Of a stretch of 64,000 nt of DNA, positions 34,136 to 45,253 are shown piece by piece (positions within the stretch are counted from its first letter, which is position 1; each line of letters opens with the position of its first letter). Both the position numbers and the translations under genes were made by a program. The notes under the pieces were generated by a model. That model did not search any database. It was not told where the DNA came from and saw only the letters and a list, made by a program, of their open reading frames with translations. This DNA is from Limnephilus marmoratus (Eukaryota > Arthropoda > Insecta > Trichoptera > Limnephilidae), in contig OU862906.1 in the NCBI GenBank assembly GCA_917880885.1, positions 60,306,665 through 60,370,664 on the forward strand, written 5' to 3'.

Positions 34136-34235
34136 CATCTGCCCTGATGATGGACACTGTAACGCTGTCCGAAACGTTGGCTAAAGAAGGAGGTAGCGAA
34201 ACACGGCATAATATCCCAAAAACTAATAACAAAAA
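34136..34235 (+). ncRNA. Hammerhead-like motif in Penelope-type terminal repeat
   Basis: CTGATGA (34144-34150), a hairpin GGACA (34152-34156) / TGTCC (34166-34170) and GAAAC (34171-34175) lie in the order of a hammerhead ribozyme core. Penelope-like elements are known to carry hammerhead motifs in their terminal repeats. Deviations: one unpaired base precedes stem II, and I see no clear NUH cleavage site with closing stem III. It may be a decayed or non-canonical version; activity is not claimed. Confidence 0.4.
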
Positions 34236-34369
34236 TCTCAAATTTTTTTTAGTGTTGTTTTAAGAGTACAGGCCGTGTAAAATTGCGGAAGTCTGACTGT
34301 AAGATAGGAAGCAATATTTGAAAAACGCGTCTGTTTTCAGGTTCATTCTTACGTGAATTAAAATCATTC

Positions 34370-34555
34370 TAGAATAATGAAATAATTTTACTTTGTATAA
34401 ACCACTTATTTGATGTGCAAATCCGACCGGTTTCGGAACAAACGTTCCTTCGTCAGGGAAAGCTTATACTGACGAAGGAACGTTTGTTCCGAAACCGGTC
34501 GGATTTGCACATCAAATAAGTGGTTTATACAAAGTAAAATTATTTCATTATTCTA
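34370..34555. repeat. Perfect 87-bp inverted repeat with 12-bp loop
   Basis: Arms 34370-34456 and 34469-34555 are exact reverse complements; the loop is 34457-34468. The right arm contains CTGACGA (34469-34475), the hairpin GGAAC/GTTCC and GAAAC (34491-34495), a second sequence variant of the hammerhead-like core. It lies 130 bp beyond the Penelope-type block. Confidence 0.95.
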
Positions 34556-34559
34556 TAAT

Positions 34560-36240
34560 GGATAACCACAAAGTAATAGCTACATTCAAAAATATAAAAT
34601 CATTCTTTTAAAAAAAAAATTTTGTATTTATTGATTGAAAAGAAACACCTCTAAAGCGATTTAAAAATTCTTGAAAAGTTATGGGACCGACCCCATTTTG
34701 TGTTGTTCGAAGAATTCAAGCCATTTAAAACTGCGGATGTTTGACTGGAAGATGCAAGCAATATTTGGAAAATAACGCACCTAACTTCGGGTTCAATCTT
34801 ATGTGAAATAAAATTAAACTTTAAAAAATTTCTTCCCCTACATTAACATTTGATTTATTGATCAAAAAGAAACATTTTTACAGCGATTTAAAAATGCTTG
34901 AAAAGTTTTGGGAGCAACCTCATTTTGTAGAATACCTCTCCCATTAGTGTCACACACTTTATCTTATGCCATCCTATTTACCTTCGTGTAAATACGGAGG
35001 TTAATTTGAGTTTAAAAATATAAGGTTTTAATGTAGATATCTACGTATTTGTAAACGAAAACGGCCACGGCAGGGAGAAAACCTTCTAATAGAGACTTTT
35101 TCGGCTGATGCGTAAATCCCGCCCTGGGCGATACACCGCAAACAGACAGTACCCAGTACGCTAGCTGCTTGTTCCTCGTTCCCGGGTCCCATATTTCATT
35201 TTCAATTTCCGAACCCGTACACTTTCGGCGGTTTTCTTTTGGGGGATAACAGCAAAAGAAACACGCGAAGAGCGTTCATTTACAATTTGGAAACATATTC
35301 CGCGCTGAAAGCTTTGCGCTACTTTTGACGCAAACAAAATATACTCTCGGTTGTATTCCGGCGAGACAATATGACGTGAAATCATATTTGGACAATATTT
35401 CCCTCAGCGGCACTTTACTCGAAGGAGTCGTAGGAGTATATATATATATTTTATTTTGTCGAGAAACCCGGTGGAATTGCCTATATGCATTATAGCGGGG
35501 AAAGCATTTTGCTTGTCGGGGTGTACACAATTTATTTATTTCGTATTTATTCAAATGGAATACATTCGTCGCCGTGTTTCTTACGAGGATGTAGCGCGCT
35601 ATTTTCCGGAATGTGGAGACGAGATCTCTCGTTTGGTAACGAGCTCAATAAATTAAGCATGCGAATCGTGAAGAGATATTTCTCCCGTGAGGCACGTGTA
35701 GTGTTAATGCCTTCAGCGGGCATTCTCACATTTGAATACTGAAAAATGCTCCTACACCTCACGAAATTGTTTTTAAACTCATTATGGTTCTTCATATGTG
35801 GTAATTCGAATTCTTATAGCATTTTTGGGGGATTTTCGCACCTTATGGGAGTGAATGAGTAAATTACCTCAGTAAGTAAGTAAAAGGGGATAAAATGGTC
35901 CACAGGAGTCACTCGGTATCCAGCTATGTTTAGGTTTTTAATCTCACAAATCAAAACCGTGAACATTAATATTTATTAGTTGACGATGGATATCCTATTA
36001 GTTGACGATTGATATCCCATTAGTTGAAGATTGATATTCCATTGGCTGGTGATTGATATCCAGTTATTCTGAGCCTTTCTGAGACACACGCCAGACCTAG
36101 TTTACACATGAAACGGCTCTGTCCGTAAGGCTACGATTAGTACTCTTTCCAAGCCCGTAGGTACCTTAAAGAAAATATCTTTGAAAATTAAATTTTCAGA
36201 AGCAAGTCATTATTTAACGATAACTATGTATTCTTTTCTT
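34560..36240. other. Unique DNA with a GC-balanced island
   Basis: The stretch at about 35150-35790 is unusually balanced in composition and free of repeats, but its frames (74-92 residues, several phases) have no domain and overlap in conflict. A diverged duplication is visible at 34610-34930 (AAAAGAAACACCTCTAAAGC versus AAAAGAAACATTTTTACAGC). Near 35980-36065 the phrase TTAGTTGACGATTGATATCC repeats about four times. Confidence 0.45.
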
Positions 36241-36244
36241 TACA

Positions 36245-36500
36245 TTTTGGGAACCGGGTATGGGCACCGCCGCCGTCACCTTCCACCGCAGTTGGAGAAG
36301 TGGATTCTTATATCTGGATTCTTATATCTGTCACTCTCGGGCACACTGACCCCCAGATTTCCACCCACCCCTCAAACCCTTTTCCTTTCAAGAACTTTCT
36401 CTCCTTCCTTTTCTTAAAAATACCCTCCAGACAGCTTCTCACATTCTATGTGGGAAATTAATTTCCTCAGGGCCTCCTGTGTGGAGCTAATGTAAAAAGT
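36245..36500 (+). repeat. S2 repeat copy
   Basis: Head GGGTATGGGCACCGCCGCC, a local duplication of GGATTCTTATATCTG, body TTTCCTTTCAAGAACTTTC and the 3' end TGTGGAGCTAATGTAAAAAG. Confidence 0.75.
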
Positions 36501-36509
36501 ATATTTATG

Positions 36510-37560
36510 TTAAAAAACAAATTTTCCTTATATTTATCATTCCTTAGTTGATGAATTTTATTTTTTCCTTTTCATATGTGTTTTCACTGCAGGATCAATT
36601 TTTTTTTTAAATATTTTTACTATCGAACCTCATTTCCTAAGCTCAAGCACCAACTTGCTTAATATAATCTATACACTCTATTTGAGGAAAATAAGGAGAG
36701 GAAGTTCTTGGAAGGAAAAAGGTTGGGTAGAAAGTACCGTAAACCGATTAGGAGCTTTTAGTATTCTCACGTTTACGGAAAGGCGACTGTACAAAAAGGC
36801 AATAAACGTGAGTTTCTGATCACAATAATGCTGCAGCTCTTTCTTACACATTAAATAATGGCGAGACAAAAGATGAGACTACGATGTACGTATGTCTATT
36901 TCCTTCAAGTACTCTTTAATTTCTTTAAAAAAATAGTACATTTGTAGGGCCCCAACACTTTCCCGCCCCGCTCTCGCAAGGACTCTAATTTTTTTGTAAG
37001 AACGACTCTATATAAATGAACGAAGCTAGACCTAAAAATGCCCCCGCATACAGTACTAGGAAGCAGTATGCAAGTGCTTACAAAAGTATACGGCAGTAAA
37101 GTATTGGTAGTCCTTAGTGATAAAAAATGGCCGCTTCTTTGGGCAGTGATCTTAATTCTTAAGAGCCACTTGGTGACCTTAAGAAGAAAAAAGAAGAACA
37201 AAAGAAACAAAAAAGGCAAAATTGCTGTCTGTAGGAACGAGCATCTGCAAATAAGAGATAAAAAAATTACAAAATAAGAAATGTAAAAAGTAGTAATTAA
37301 GATGTACTAATCCGGAGAATGTATTCCACCATTCAGCTGGCAGTCCCCGGGAAAAAGTGCATGGGCTTCAGAATGACCGTGCACGAATCCCGTCATCCTC
37401 GCCCTTAAGCCAGTTTCCTGGTAGTGCCTAGAAGAAAAGTATCTGGGAAAATGAGGTGGTAACCTGAAGACCCTAAAGATATTAGGGTCAAGCTGTAAGA
37501 AAAAATAGTACAAGTATCTACTATTTTTTTTTCCTTTGGAGAAAACAGACATACGAGTAC
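36510..37560. other. Unique DNA
   Basis: Contains balanced patches at 36930-37190 and 37300-37500; the 104- and 81-residue frames have no recognisable domain. No gene supported. Confidence 0.4.
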
Positions 37561-37564
37561 ACGC

Positions 37565-38090
37565 GATTTATTTATTTATTTATTTATTAACGCCCTTTTT
37601 CGGGGCTTTTACAAATGAATAGTAAGAAATATACGGTATTTATTGTACATAACTGAACTGCCTTCGTAACAATATTTAATATTTGTTTAAAGATAAATTG
37701 AAGATGTCCACTGACTTGGTATAATTGTTTCCCTCCATTAGTATTCTGGGCAAAGAGGAAAACATATGGTAGTTAGTTCCAGAATTACTGCACTGAAATA
37801 AATCCTGACTTCTAGTATTACGTAGTGGAATCCGTAGTCAGTGAAAGTTCTTCTGTCTGACAATTTGAGCATATTCATATCATTCAAAATAGTATTGTAG
37901 TTCAACATAATTGCTGGAATACCCATTTCAAAAAAAAAGAAAACGTAAGAATTTGTTTTTTATTCTTTCAACAGCTTGTACATGTATATTGTAATATGGG
38001 TTCCAGATGGGAGAATTGTATTCAAGTTGACTTCTAACATATGCAAAATATATAATTGCGATTGCACCTCCCACACGCACATTTAGAAGC
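37565..38090 (-). pseudogene. LINE 3' fragment, minus strand
   Basis: On the minus strand, with frame changes, words such as EYNSPIWNPYYN-like and MLKLSDRRTFTDYGFHYVIL mark the post-RT region of a Jockey/CR1-type LINE. The element ends in an AAAT-repeat tail, seen on the + strand as TTTATTTATTTATTTATTTA at 37567-37587. Heavily decayed. Confidence 0.65.
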
Positions 38091-38094
38091 GCGC

Positions 38095-38920
38095 CACTTC
38101 AGGCCGCCGCCGGCCGTGTAGAAAAGTCTCACAGTGAACTGCGCTGTAAACCACTGTCTTACTTTCGGTCTTTACTTTTAAGAAGAGTACGTGTGGATGG
38201 TGCTGTTGTTTTTTTTTTCATCTTTTGTCTTACCATTATTTAATGTGTAACGAAGATCTGCAGCATTTTTGTGATAAGAAAAATATATTTATTGCCTTTT
38301 TTACCGTTGCCGTTCCGTAAACGTGGGAATATTAAAAGCGCCTTGTGAGGACTAATAAAATCACGGTTAGTAAAATCACCGTTGAGATTACTTCGGGCGC
38401 TGCAATGGTCACAGGAGAAGCTATCAATCAGTATAACAAAGCTTTTAACCTTCCAACACGAACAAATATCATAATTTCTGTATTAATCAAACATAAATAA
38501 TACAATAAATTAAATTAAAATAAATCAATTAAATATTTATTGTCTAATTCAGAAAGGTACTCGTATGTAGGTATTTTATTTTTAGACAATCACATTTTTA
38601 CTTTATGATATTAAAAATTCTATTTTGATAATATGTCTGCAGTTGAATATATATGTTTTTGATTAAATGACAATATTAGCGAAACTCAATCGAAAATCTG
38701 GAGACAGAAAAATCAGAAAAGATTTTGGCTCCGCTGGGACTCGAACCCAGGACCTCGTTTAATTAAATATTATAATTTGAGATTTTACTCATAAAGTTTA
38801 AAAAATTTAAAATAAATATGTTTTTGTTACTAAAATCTGTGCTTCGTTTCTGATAGCACTTCTTGTTAGCTTCATGAGAACGAACCGTTTTTCCGACTCG
38901 TTTTTGTATAATTCGGCTTT
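38095..38920. other. Unique DNA with an isolated B-box-like site
   Basis: At 38730-38757 the minus strand reads GGTCCTGGGTTCGAGTCCCA, a good T-arm/B-box with no matching A-box in the expected place. Probably a SINE or tRNA fragment. Nothing else recognised. Confidence 0.4.
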
Positions 38921-38924
38921 TTTT

Positions 38925-39312
38925 TACATGAATACCGCACAAGAGTCACAACTGCTCCCGTCTGGAGCCAGTGGGACTATAGCATCCCCAATTGGAGTAT
39001 GTTGTGAGGCTGAAGGAGATAGGGAAGAGGGAGGTGGGGAAGAACCTGTATATTCAGATCTGGTCACCAAACACGGCTAACGCCATTTCAAGCAACGTTT
39101 CAATTCTGAATGGTGGTCTTACACCGGGGCAATACTGAGAGTATCTTCCACTCTGGAACGTGCCTCAAATATACTATATATTATTTTAAATGAATAAATT
39201 GTGAAATAATAAAAATTAATCAAATAAAATGTATTTGCCACGCCGGGATTCGATCCCGCGACCTTTGGATTGCTAGTCAAGAGCCTTACCACTGGACTAC
39301 GCCGGCCGCGGC
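38925..39312 (-). repeat. tRNA-headed SINE family S1 (copy 2)
   Basis: Full-length minus-strand copy. The head is at about 39237-39310 (B-box GGGATCGAATCCC; A-box region TAGTCCAGTGGTAAGGC). The body includes TGAATATACAGGTTCTTCCC, and the 3' end is GGCTCCAGACGGGAGCAG at 38957-38974. Confidence 0.85.
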
Positions 39313-39441
39313 TGGTATGTATAACGAGTTATTGCCATCTTCATTTGTATAATCCGGGCCTCTTCAAGACCGGCATCAATAAATTCCTTCCAACAGCCCA
39401 TATCTTAATCCTCCCCTCAACGCCGCCCAAGCGGGTGACTA

Positions 39442-40372
39442 TACATGGTGTCCGGGGGGCGTATTTCCAATCCCTAATGCGGTTGAGTCACTCTAGCGAC
39501 TGAGCCGCGTTAGGGATTGGAAGGCGTAAATCGCCTTACAAACACTACCGCATTTCAGTCGCGCTAGTGACTGAACCGCGTTAGGGATTGTTATGCATAA
39601 ATCACCTTACAAAAGCTATACCGATTCAGTCACCTACGCGCTTCGTTGCTCTATCAGTTTCTGTGAGGGCGACGACCGTAATTATAGAGAGGTTAGCAGA
39701 GAGGATGGACAGCGTTTTTTTAGTTAGCATTTTTTTACATTGAAAATTTATTTTCAATGTAAAAAAGCGGGTTTTTTTTAACTGAGGGTGACGACCGTAA
39801 TTATAGAAGGGTAAGCAGAGAGGATGGACCGCGTTAATTTTTTACTTAATTTTTTTTTTACATAGAAAACATTTTTTTTACATTTTTCACTAGCGCGACT
39901 GAAATGCGGTAGTGTTTGTAAGGCGATTACGCCTTCCAATCCCTAACGCGGCTCAGTCGCTAGAGTGACTCAACCGCGTTAGGGATTGGAAATACGCGTC
40001 CGGGGGTAAAGTGCATTAACTTCGGGAGGTTATTCTACGTGATGGTAGGAGTAAAAAAGATTAACAACTTTTTCCAAAATTTCAACTTTTATTTTCCCAT
40101 ACGAAAAGACGTACCTACTAAAAATCCTTAGTGTGAGGTACGACCTTACTTGCTGAGAGCCTGCCGGGCGCCCGGCTCGATTGTGATTGGCCCGTATCGT
40201 AACAGCGGAAAATAATAAATCTGGCCGCACACGCCGGATTAATTTTATCTTTTTACCTCAAAACTACCCTTAAAAGTTGGAATTTCGAAAAAAGTTATTT
40301 ATCTTTTTTGCTTGTACTATCGTGTAGAATCACCTCCCGAAGTTAATGCACTTTACTTCCGGACACCCTGTA
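39442..40372. mobile_element. Tc1/mariner-type MITE hosting a nested MITE
   Basis: Inverted ends of about 50 bp: left TACATGGTGTCCGGGGG at 39442, interrupted and resuming at 40007 (TAAAGTGCATTAACTTCGGG); right the complement, with GGACACCCTGTA ending at 40372. The TA at each end fits a TA target duplication. No transposase. Without the insert it is about 380 bp. Confidence 0.75.
39459..39998. mobile_element. Nested MITE with 8-bp duplication and self-palindromic ends
   Basis: TCCGGGGG duplicates at 39451-39458 and 39999-40006. Terminal inverted repeats are about 110 bp and each contains its own inverted pair around CTAG (CCAATCCCTAA ... TTAGGGATTGG), so the ends can form nested hairpins. The interior holds a direct repeat (GACGACCGTAATTATAGA at about 39670 and 39790) and an inverted CATTGAAAAT pair. 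No coding frame. Eight-bp duplication suggests hAT or P type. Confidence 0.85.
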
Positions 40373-40379
40373 TAGCTAT

Positions 40380-42075
40380 CCTGTGTTTACACTGTATAAA
40401 AAGAGGCGCCCTTGTGAGACGCGGCATTCCGAATTTCTACCAATTTATAACATACTTTCCTTGAACACTATAAGTTTTTAAAAATACGTGTCATTCTTAA
40501 CCACTTCGACCTCTAAGCTTGTTTACACGACAATATAACAATAGCAGTCTAGTCCAATAAGCTTGTTTTCAAGCTAACGCGTGTAACTCCGTTTTTGTTC
40601 CAGTTACAACCCTAAAAAAAGGAGGAGAATGTCTAAAATAAAACACTCTACACATCTCTCTTCAACGTTGTCTATAGATATAGGTATAAAATACTTTTTT
40701 TGTAGAAACAGTTTTCACCCCACAAATCGCATGCGAGCCGTTGACAGTGTTATTTTTTATTAAATATTTTTGTTTGAAATCGTAAAAAAGCGATGTGTCG
40801 GAATTGTTTATTATACATTTGTACGATAAAATAAGTGTTTCTTTACATTATCCGTGATTTTAGAACAGTTTTCACATAAAAAAATCATGTGAGTTATTTT
40901 TACAATTTTTTTTAAGTTTGCATTCTAAATTTTAATAGTTACAAATGTTAAGTTCTAAATTTTAATATTTAAAATTTGAAAGCTTATTTCATAACCTTTC
41001 AAAAACAGTTTTTAGTTGCCGTCTACGTTCATAAATATTTAATTTATTGAGTTTTAATTGCGAAGCGGAAAAAACACCAAATTTTTCAAAATTCGTTCGA
41101 CAAAAAACTTGCAGAAAGACGATAGACCGCAGTGGTTGAAGATAATACCTACAAACATACCTTTGACACGCCGAAACTGTAATAAGGTAGGTATATGTAA
41201 TTCCCTTGATAGAAAAAAATCGTAAAATGTGCTCCGAAAATTATTATAATCACGTTTCTTTCTTTTATTTGACAAGTTATATATTATATGTATGAAAAAA
41301 TTCCCAATGTTTCTTTAAATTCTACTTAAGATGCTTTCCACGAGATTTTTGCTCTATTTTAAAGGGGTCATGTTTTATTAAATATTTTCACAATTTTAAC
41401 TTAACTATTTTCGTTTGCCCTCCTTCTAAAAAAATTAAATGTGTTTAAAAATTTATCAGCCATTGAAGTGAAAATTTATGAAATGTCTATAATACTGGCA
41501 CGAACTAATGTTTGGTCTTTTCGGAGCAAACTTTGCCCTGTTTGTATTCGTCTTTTTCGCTTCCTCCATTCATACTTTACGGGGCCGACGTGAATATATT
41601 CCCACACAAACGTGAATCCCCGGGGAAGGCTTGTCAGCGCATCGCTCTCGTCGGGGCATAATTTCCTATCAAACCTGTCGAATACACAGCGGCCGATGGC
41701 CCTCTCCAGTCACGAGAAGTGGGATGCAGGATGTGGGTACGTTGCAGTGCTGACACAGACAAATGCACAGTTATGTGGGTATCACGTAAAAGAGTGGAAA
41801 GAATTACACGCATTCATTTTTGGTTGGATTTTTACTGATTTGAAAGCCAAAAGATATTTAACATGCGTAAAATTTCATGCTAAAAAGAAACTGAAGTTAG
41901 AAGTGTTAAGTGTTAAATGTATGTAGAAGGGGTCCAACCAATTAGGAACTTGAGTAAAAAATATTATGTCGTTAAAAAATGTGCACAGATTATTTAGATC
42001 AGCAAACTCTAATTCTGAATATTAAAATTTTGTATTACCTAAGGAGAAATAGTAAATTTAAAAACGGTTAATACC
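40380..42075. other. Unique DNA
   Basis: A balanced unique island lies at about 41570-41760. The 104-residue frame at 41612-41926 has no recognisable domain and I do not support it. The rest is AT-rich. Confidence 0.4.
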
Positions 42076-42079
42076 ATAA

Positions 42080-42223
42080 GGGAACGTACCCATACTACGT
42101 GACCAACTTTTTGACATTTTTAACCCCCCCCCCCCCCCGCGGTGACCAAAAACCTTGTACCAAGCGTGACATTTTGAAGACCCCCCCCCCTTAAAGGTGT
42201 CACGTAGTATGGGTACGTTCCTT
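42080..42223. mobile_element. Short MITE-like element with poly-C tracts
   Basis: Inverted ends of about 24 bp (GGAACGTACCCATACTACGT and its complement) enclose two C runs (about 14 at 42125 and 10 at 42181). It is 144 bp long with no coding capacity; the target duplication is ambiguous. Confidence 0.7.
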
Positions 42224-42224
42224 A

Positions 42225-43555
42225 ATAGAATTAAACGTCCTTTGATTGTTCGGCAGGTTCTGACAGAACACAGATCGCTCCATGGGCGCGTACGCTCGTA
42301 CGCTCTTGCGGGCAGACAGATTTGTTGTTTTCTTACCGACCTGTGACGACTACCTTACTATAAAACCGACTAAAACGAAATACGTATGACGTCACGCTCA
42401 GCCAAATTTCAACTGTGATAATTTCTTACACTACGAATACGACGTTTGTAATGAAAAAAACTTTAATTATCCAGAATTCTTATGGAAGGGTTGTACAAGA
42501 TGAATTAATTGTGTATTTATTATTCTGTGACAAGCCTTCACCAATGAATTCTAAAATATTGTGGTTAAAATGGGCGGTCAATGCTTTTTAGAATAATATG
42601 TACAATTGAATATGGTTGATGGAGGCAATTAACCCCTTACAGACAGCTAAATCTTTTATCATGGGTTGCGATTATTAACTGTGTTAACAACAACAACAAC
42701 AAGGAAGTTATCAACTATTATTCAATTATAATTTTGCATGGTGTTTGGAAAAAAATTGATTATTTTATTATTAAAAACCCCAAAGTTTTCTAATGCGTCA
42801 TAGAAATTATATTAATTTTCTATTACCGCAAGATTTGTCCAACAAATCAGAACACCCTTAAATTTCTTTCAAACGCCATCACCATGTTTCGACCTGAACC
42901 TCCATGTACCCGAACCCTAAATGCATCGTAGCTTCAACTCACAACCTACACGCAACTGCACTTTCTAGGGCACTATCCCATTCCGAAATACATCCTCGGT
43001 TGGCCTGTTGAAATGCCACGTGCAGAAAACAGATCGAATTGAGATTTATCAATATTAACCAGTATCCCATCGTAAAAGAATCGCACAGCGCTAAAAACAA
43101 ATGATCAATCAAATATTTTTTACTTAACTTAGAAAGCATTAATTCGCAACAGTAGTACAAACATAATCCATCGGACATTGTCATTGAATTCTACCTTTCC
43201 TCATCTTACATTTTCCTTCGTTTAATCGATTTTAGAAGTGCAACGCTGAAAATTTTCCTCATTTTCTGGTACGGAGCTTCAACTTTTTCCAATGATTCGA
43301 TTACAATAAAATCTAATGTTTATTCCACTCAATTCCCAAGACGCTCAGAAGAAACCGGAATTGAAAAACGATTCTCGAAATCTAATTTTAAAATAAACCA
43401 TCACATTTTCCACAATTTTTTTAGTAACAGTTTACCAAATAAGCTGCAGAGGTATATCTCCAAAACGAAATTATAATATTACCATTCCAAACAAGTTTCA
43501 AACCAATTTTACACAAACAGATTTTATTGCAACAGTATCAGACCAAAAAGGTTTT
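42225..43555. other. Unique DNA
   Basis: Balanced unique patches at 42860-43060 and 43220-43450. No gene supported. Confidence 0.4.
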
Positions 43556-43559
43556 TTTG

Positions 43560-44520
43560 CTAGTCATTTTTTATTTTTTATTTGTTTGTTTGTTTGTTTA
43601 TTTAGTACAAGATTATACATGTATATACATAATTCATTAAATTTTTTTGACTGCCCAACTAGGAGTATTCCCGTTTTAGGACAGTCAAATTATTATGGAT
43701 ATGAACAAATGGAACATGATTTGTACAAAAAAGAAAGAAAATTGATGAAATAAAAAGAGAAAATAAAAAGAACAGAAAGAATATAAAATAAAATAAAAAA
43801 AAAGTTTAAAAACTAGTAACTGTTATTTGTTTAGCATAGTTATTAAAATAATATAAATTTAAAAAAGAAAACGTAAATAGGTACATATAGGTAACTAAGA
43901 GGAATTAAGAGGGTTAAAACATTTAGGTAACTTCTGTATGCATTGCATATTATAGTCCTACATATATGTGTTGTAGAAAAAAAATAAAGAAAGAAAAAGA
44001 GAAGAGAAAGAATGAAATAAAAATGAAATATCCAAGAAATATCCAATTAAAACATAAAATAGCCGTCGGTTGTTTAGCATAGTTGTTGAAACGATAATAA
44101 TAATAAATAAAAGTTATGTATGTTTGTACTTAAAAGCAAATGATTAAAATATAAGGTGGTAACTGGTGTTTGCCTTTCATATTATAATCCTTCGTACACA
44201 TTTTATATAGTGAGAACAGAAACAAAAAAGGAAAATAAAATAAACAATTAATTCCTGATTATTACGATTGTTTGCTTAGCATAGTTATAAAAATAATAGG
44301 TATATATATAACTGGTGTTTACATTGCATATTGATAAGCCCACATATACATGTACATATTTTGTATAAATATTAATAAAAAATAGAAGAGATATAAAGAA
44401 TAAAATAAAATATCCAATTAAAACATAAGATTAACAGCTGCTTGGTTAGCTTTCTAATTTTAAAAGTAATAGGTAGGTACATACATACACATAATAATCA
44501 AGATTAGAAGATAAGGGTAT
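43560..44520. repeat. Decayed tandem-like repeat region
   Basis: A GTTT/ATTT-type simple tract (43575-43603) is followed by four diverged units marked by TGTTTAGCATAGTTAT-like words near 43830, 44070, 44275 and 44440, each with an A/G-rich stretch and ATCCAATTAAAACATAA-like words. Spacing shrinks (about 240, 200, 165 bp). It may be a tandemly repeated 3' region of an old LINE on the minus strand. Confidence 0.5.
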
Positions 44521-44524
44521 CTTT

Positions 44525-45248
44525 TACATAGTTCATTTTTTGATGGATTTTTTGTTGTTGTTTTTGGTTTGTGTTTGATTTCATTTTTTGTGTAGTAAAA
44601 GTTCACTCTCCTTTCTCCCTAGGATTTGTATCCAGTGTTTTCCTCTGATCACGTAACGTAAAAAACCTCCGTTTTTGAGGGCTGTTAGATTTCTTATTTA
44701 CACAAAATGTCTCAACTATTCGGTATACAATTCACAGACAGAACTCACTTCAATTCTACTTCTGGTCTAGTTCTCCAGAGCCACCCACTCTCTTGTGTTC
44801 TGTAGTGTGAAGTGAGTGTAGTGGGAGTAGACCGTAGCGTGTAGCGTGGTGAATGTAGACGCAGACTGTAGTGTAGTGTAGTGTAGTGCATGCGGCTAAT
44901 GTCATCGTTTTCCGATAAAGATGTCATAAATATCACATTAGTGTCAACTCCCTCTTTCTCTTACTGTTTATGTTAACCAAATTCCGTCTCCCTTGCACTT
45001 GTTTGGTTGCGCTCCTTTCTGCTCAGCTATCGTGAACCTTTTAATAATATTACACATTCTGGATAACTTTTAAAAGTGATTCGAATTGTAAAGAAATCCT
45101 CAAAAACACCCATTCTTTAACTAGATGAAAGATAACATTTCTATTTTTTATGCTTACAGGTGGTGCAATTATAATATAATAATATATTAAACAATTTAAA
45201 ACTTATTTTTTGCCAACTTATTTATTACCGGCAAAACAAATAAAATAA
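44525..45248. other. Unique DNA with a GTAGT simple tract
   Basis: At 44800-44890 TGTAGTG-type words repeat imperfectly (GTAGTGTAGTGTAGTGTAGT at the end). No gene. This is the left flank of the BEL/Pao insertion. Confidence 0.45.
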
Positions 45249-45253
45249 GTTAC

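Larger units (their letters stand above)
33000..34240 (+). mobile_element. Penelope-like element, 3' end of ORF plus terminal repeat, split by a MITE
   Basis: The ORF tail (33084-33218) encodes the C-terminal end of a Penelope-type GIY-YIG endonuclease. It is followed by a terminal block (CTAAACGCAAAAAACATG, CCAGCTCGTAG, GCTGGCGACACGGTATCGCT) that recurs at 62740-64000, and by the motif region at 34136-34235. A 797-bp MITE interrupts the terminal block. Most of the reverse transcriptase is absent. Confidence 0.75.

Noticed and set aside
34136..34235. Canonical active hammerhead ribozyme
   Set aside because: The core order fits, but stem II has an extra base next to the core and no NUH site with closing stem could be placed; reported only as hammerhead-like.
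35276..35795. Several overlapping 66-92 residue frames as exons
   Set aside because: Frames conflict on both strands and show no domain; the region is better described as unique non-coding sequence.
41612..41926. 104-residue frame as a host gene
   Set aside because: No domain, no splice context, and composition shifts midway from balanced unique sequence to AT-rich sequence.
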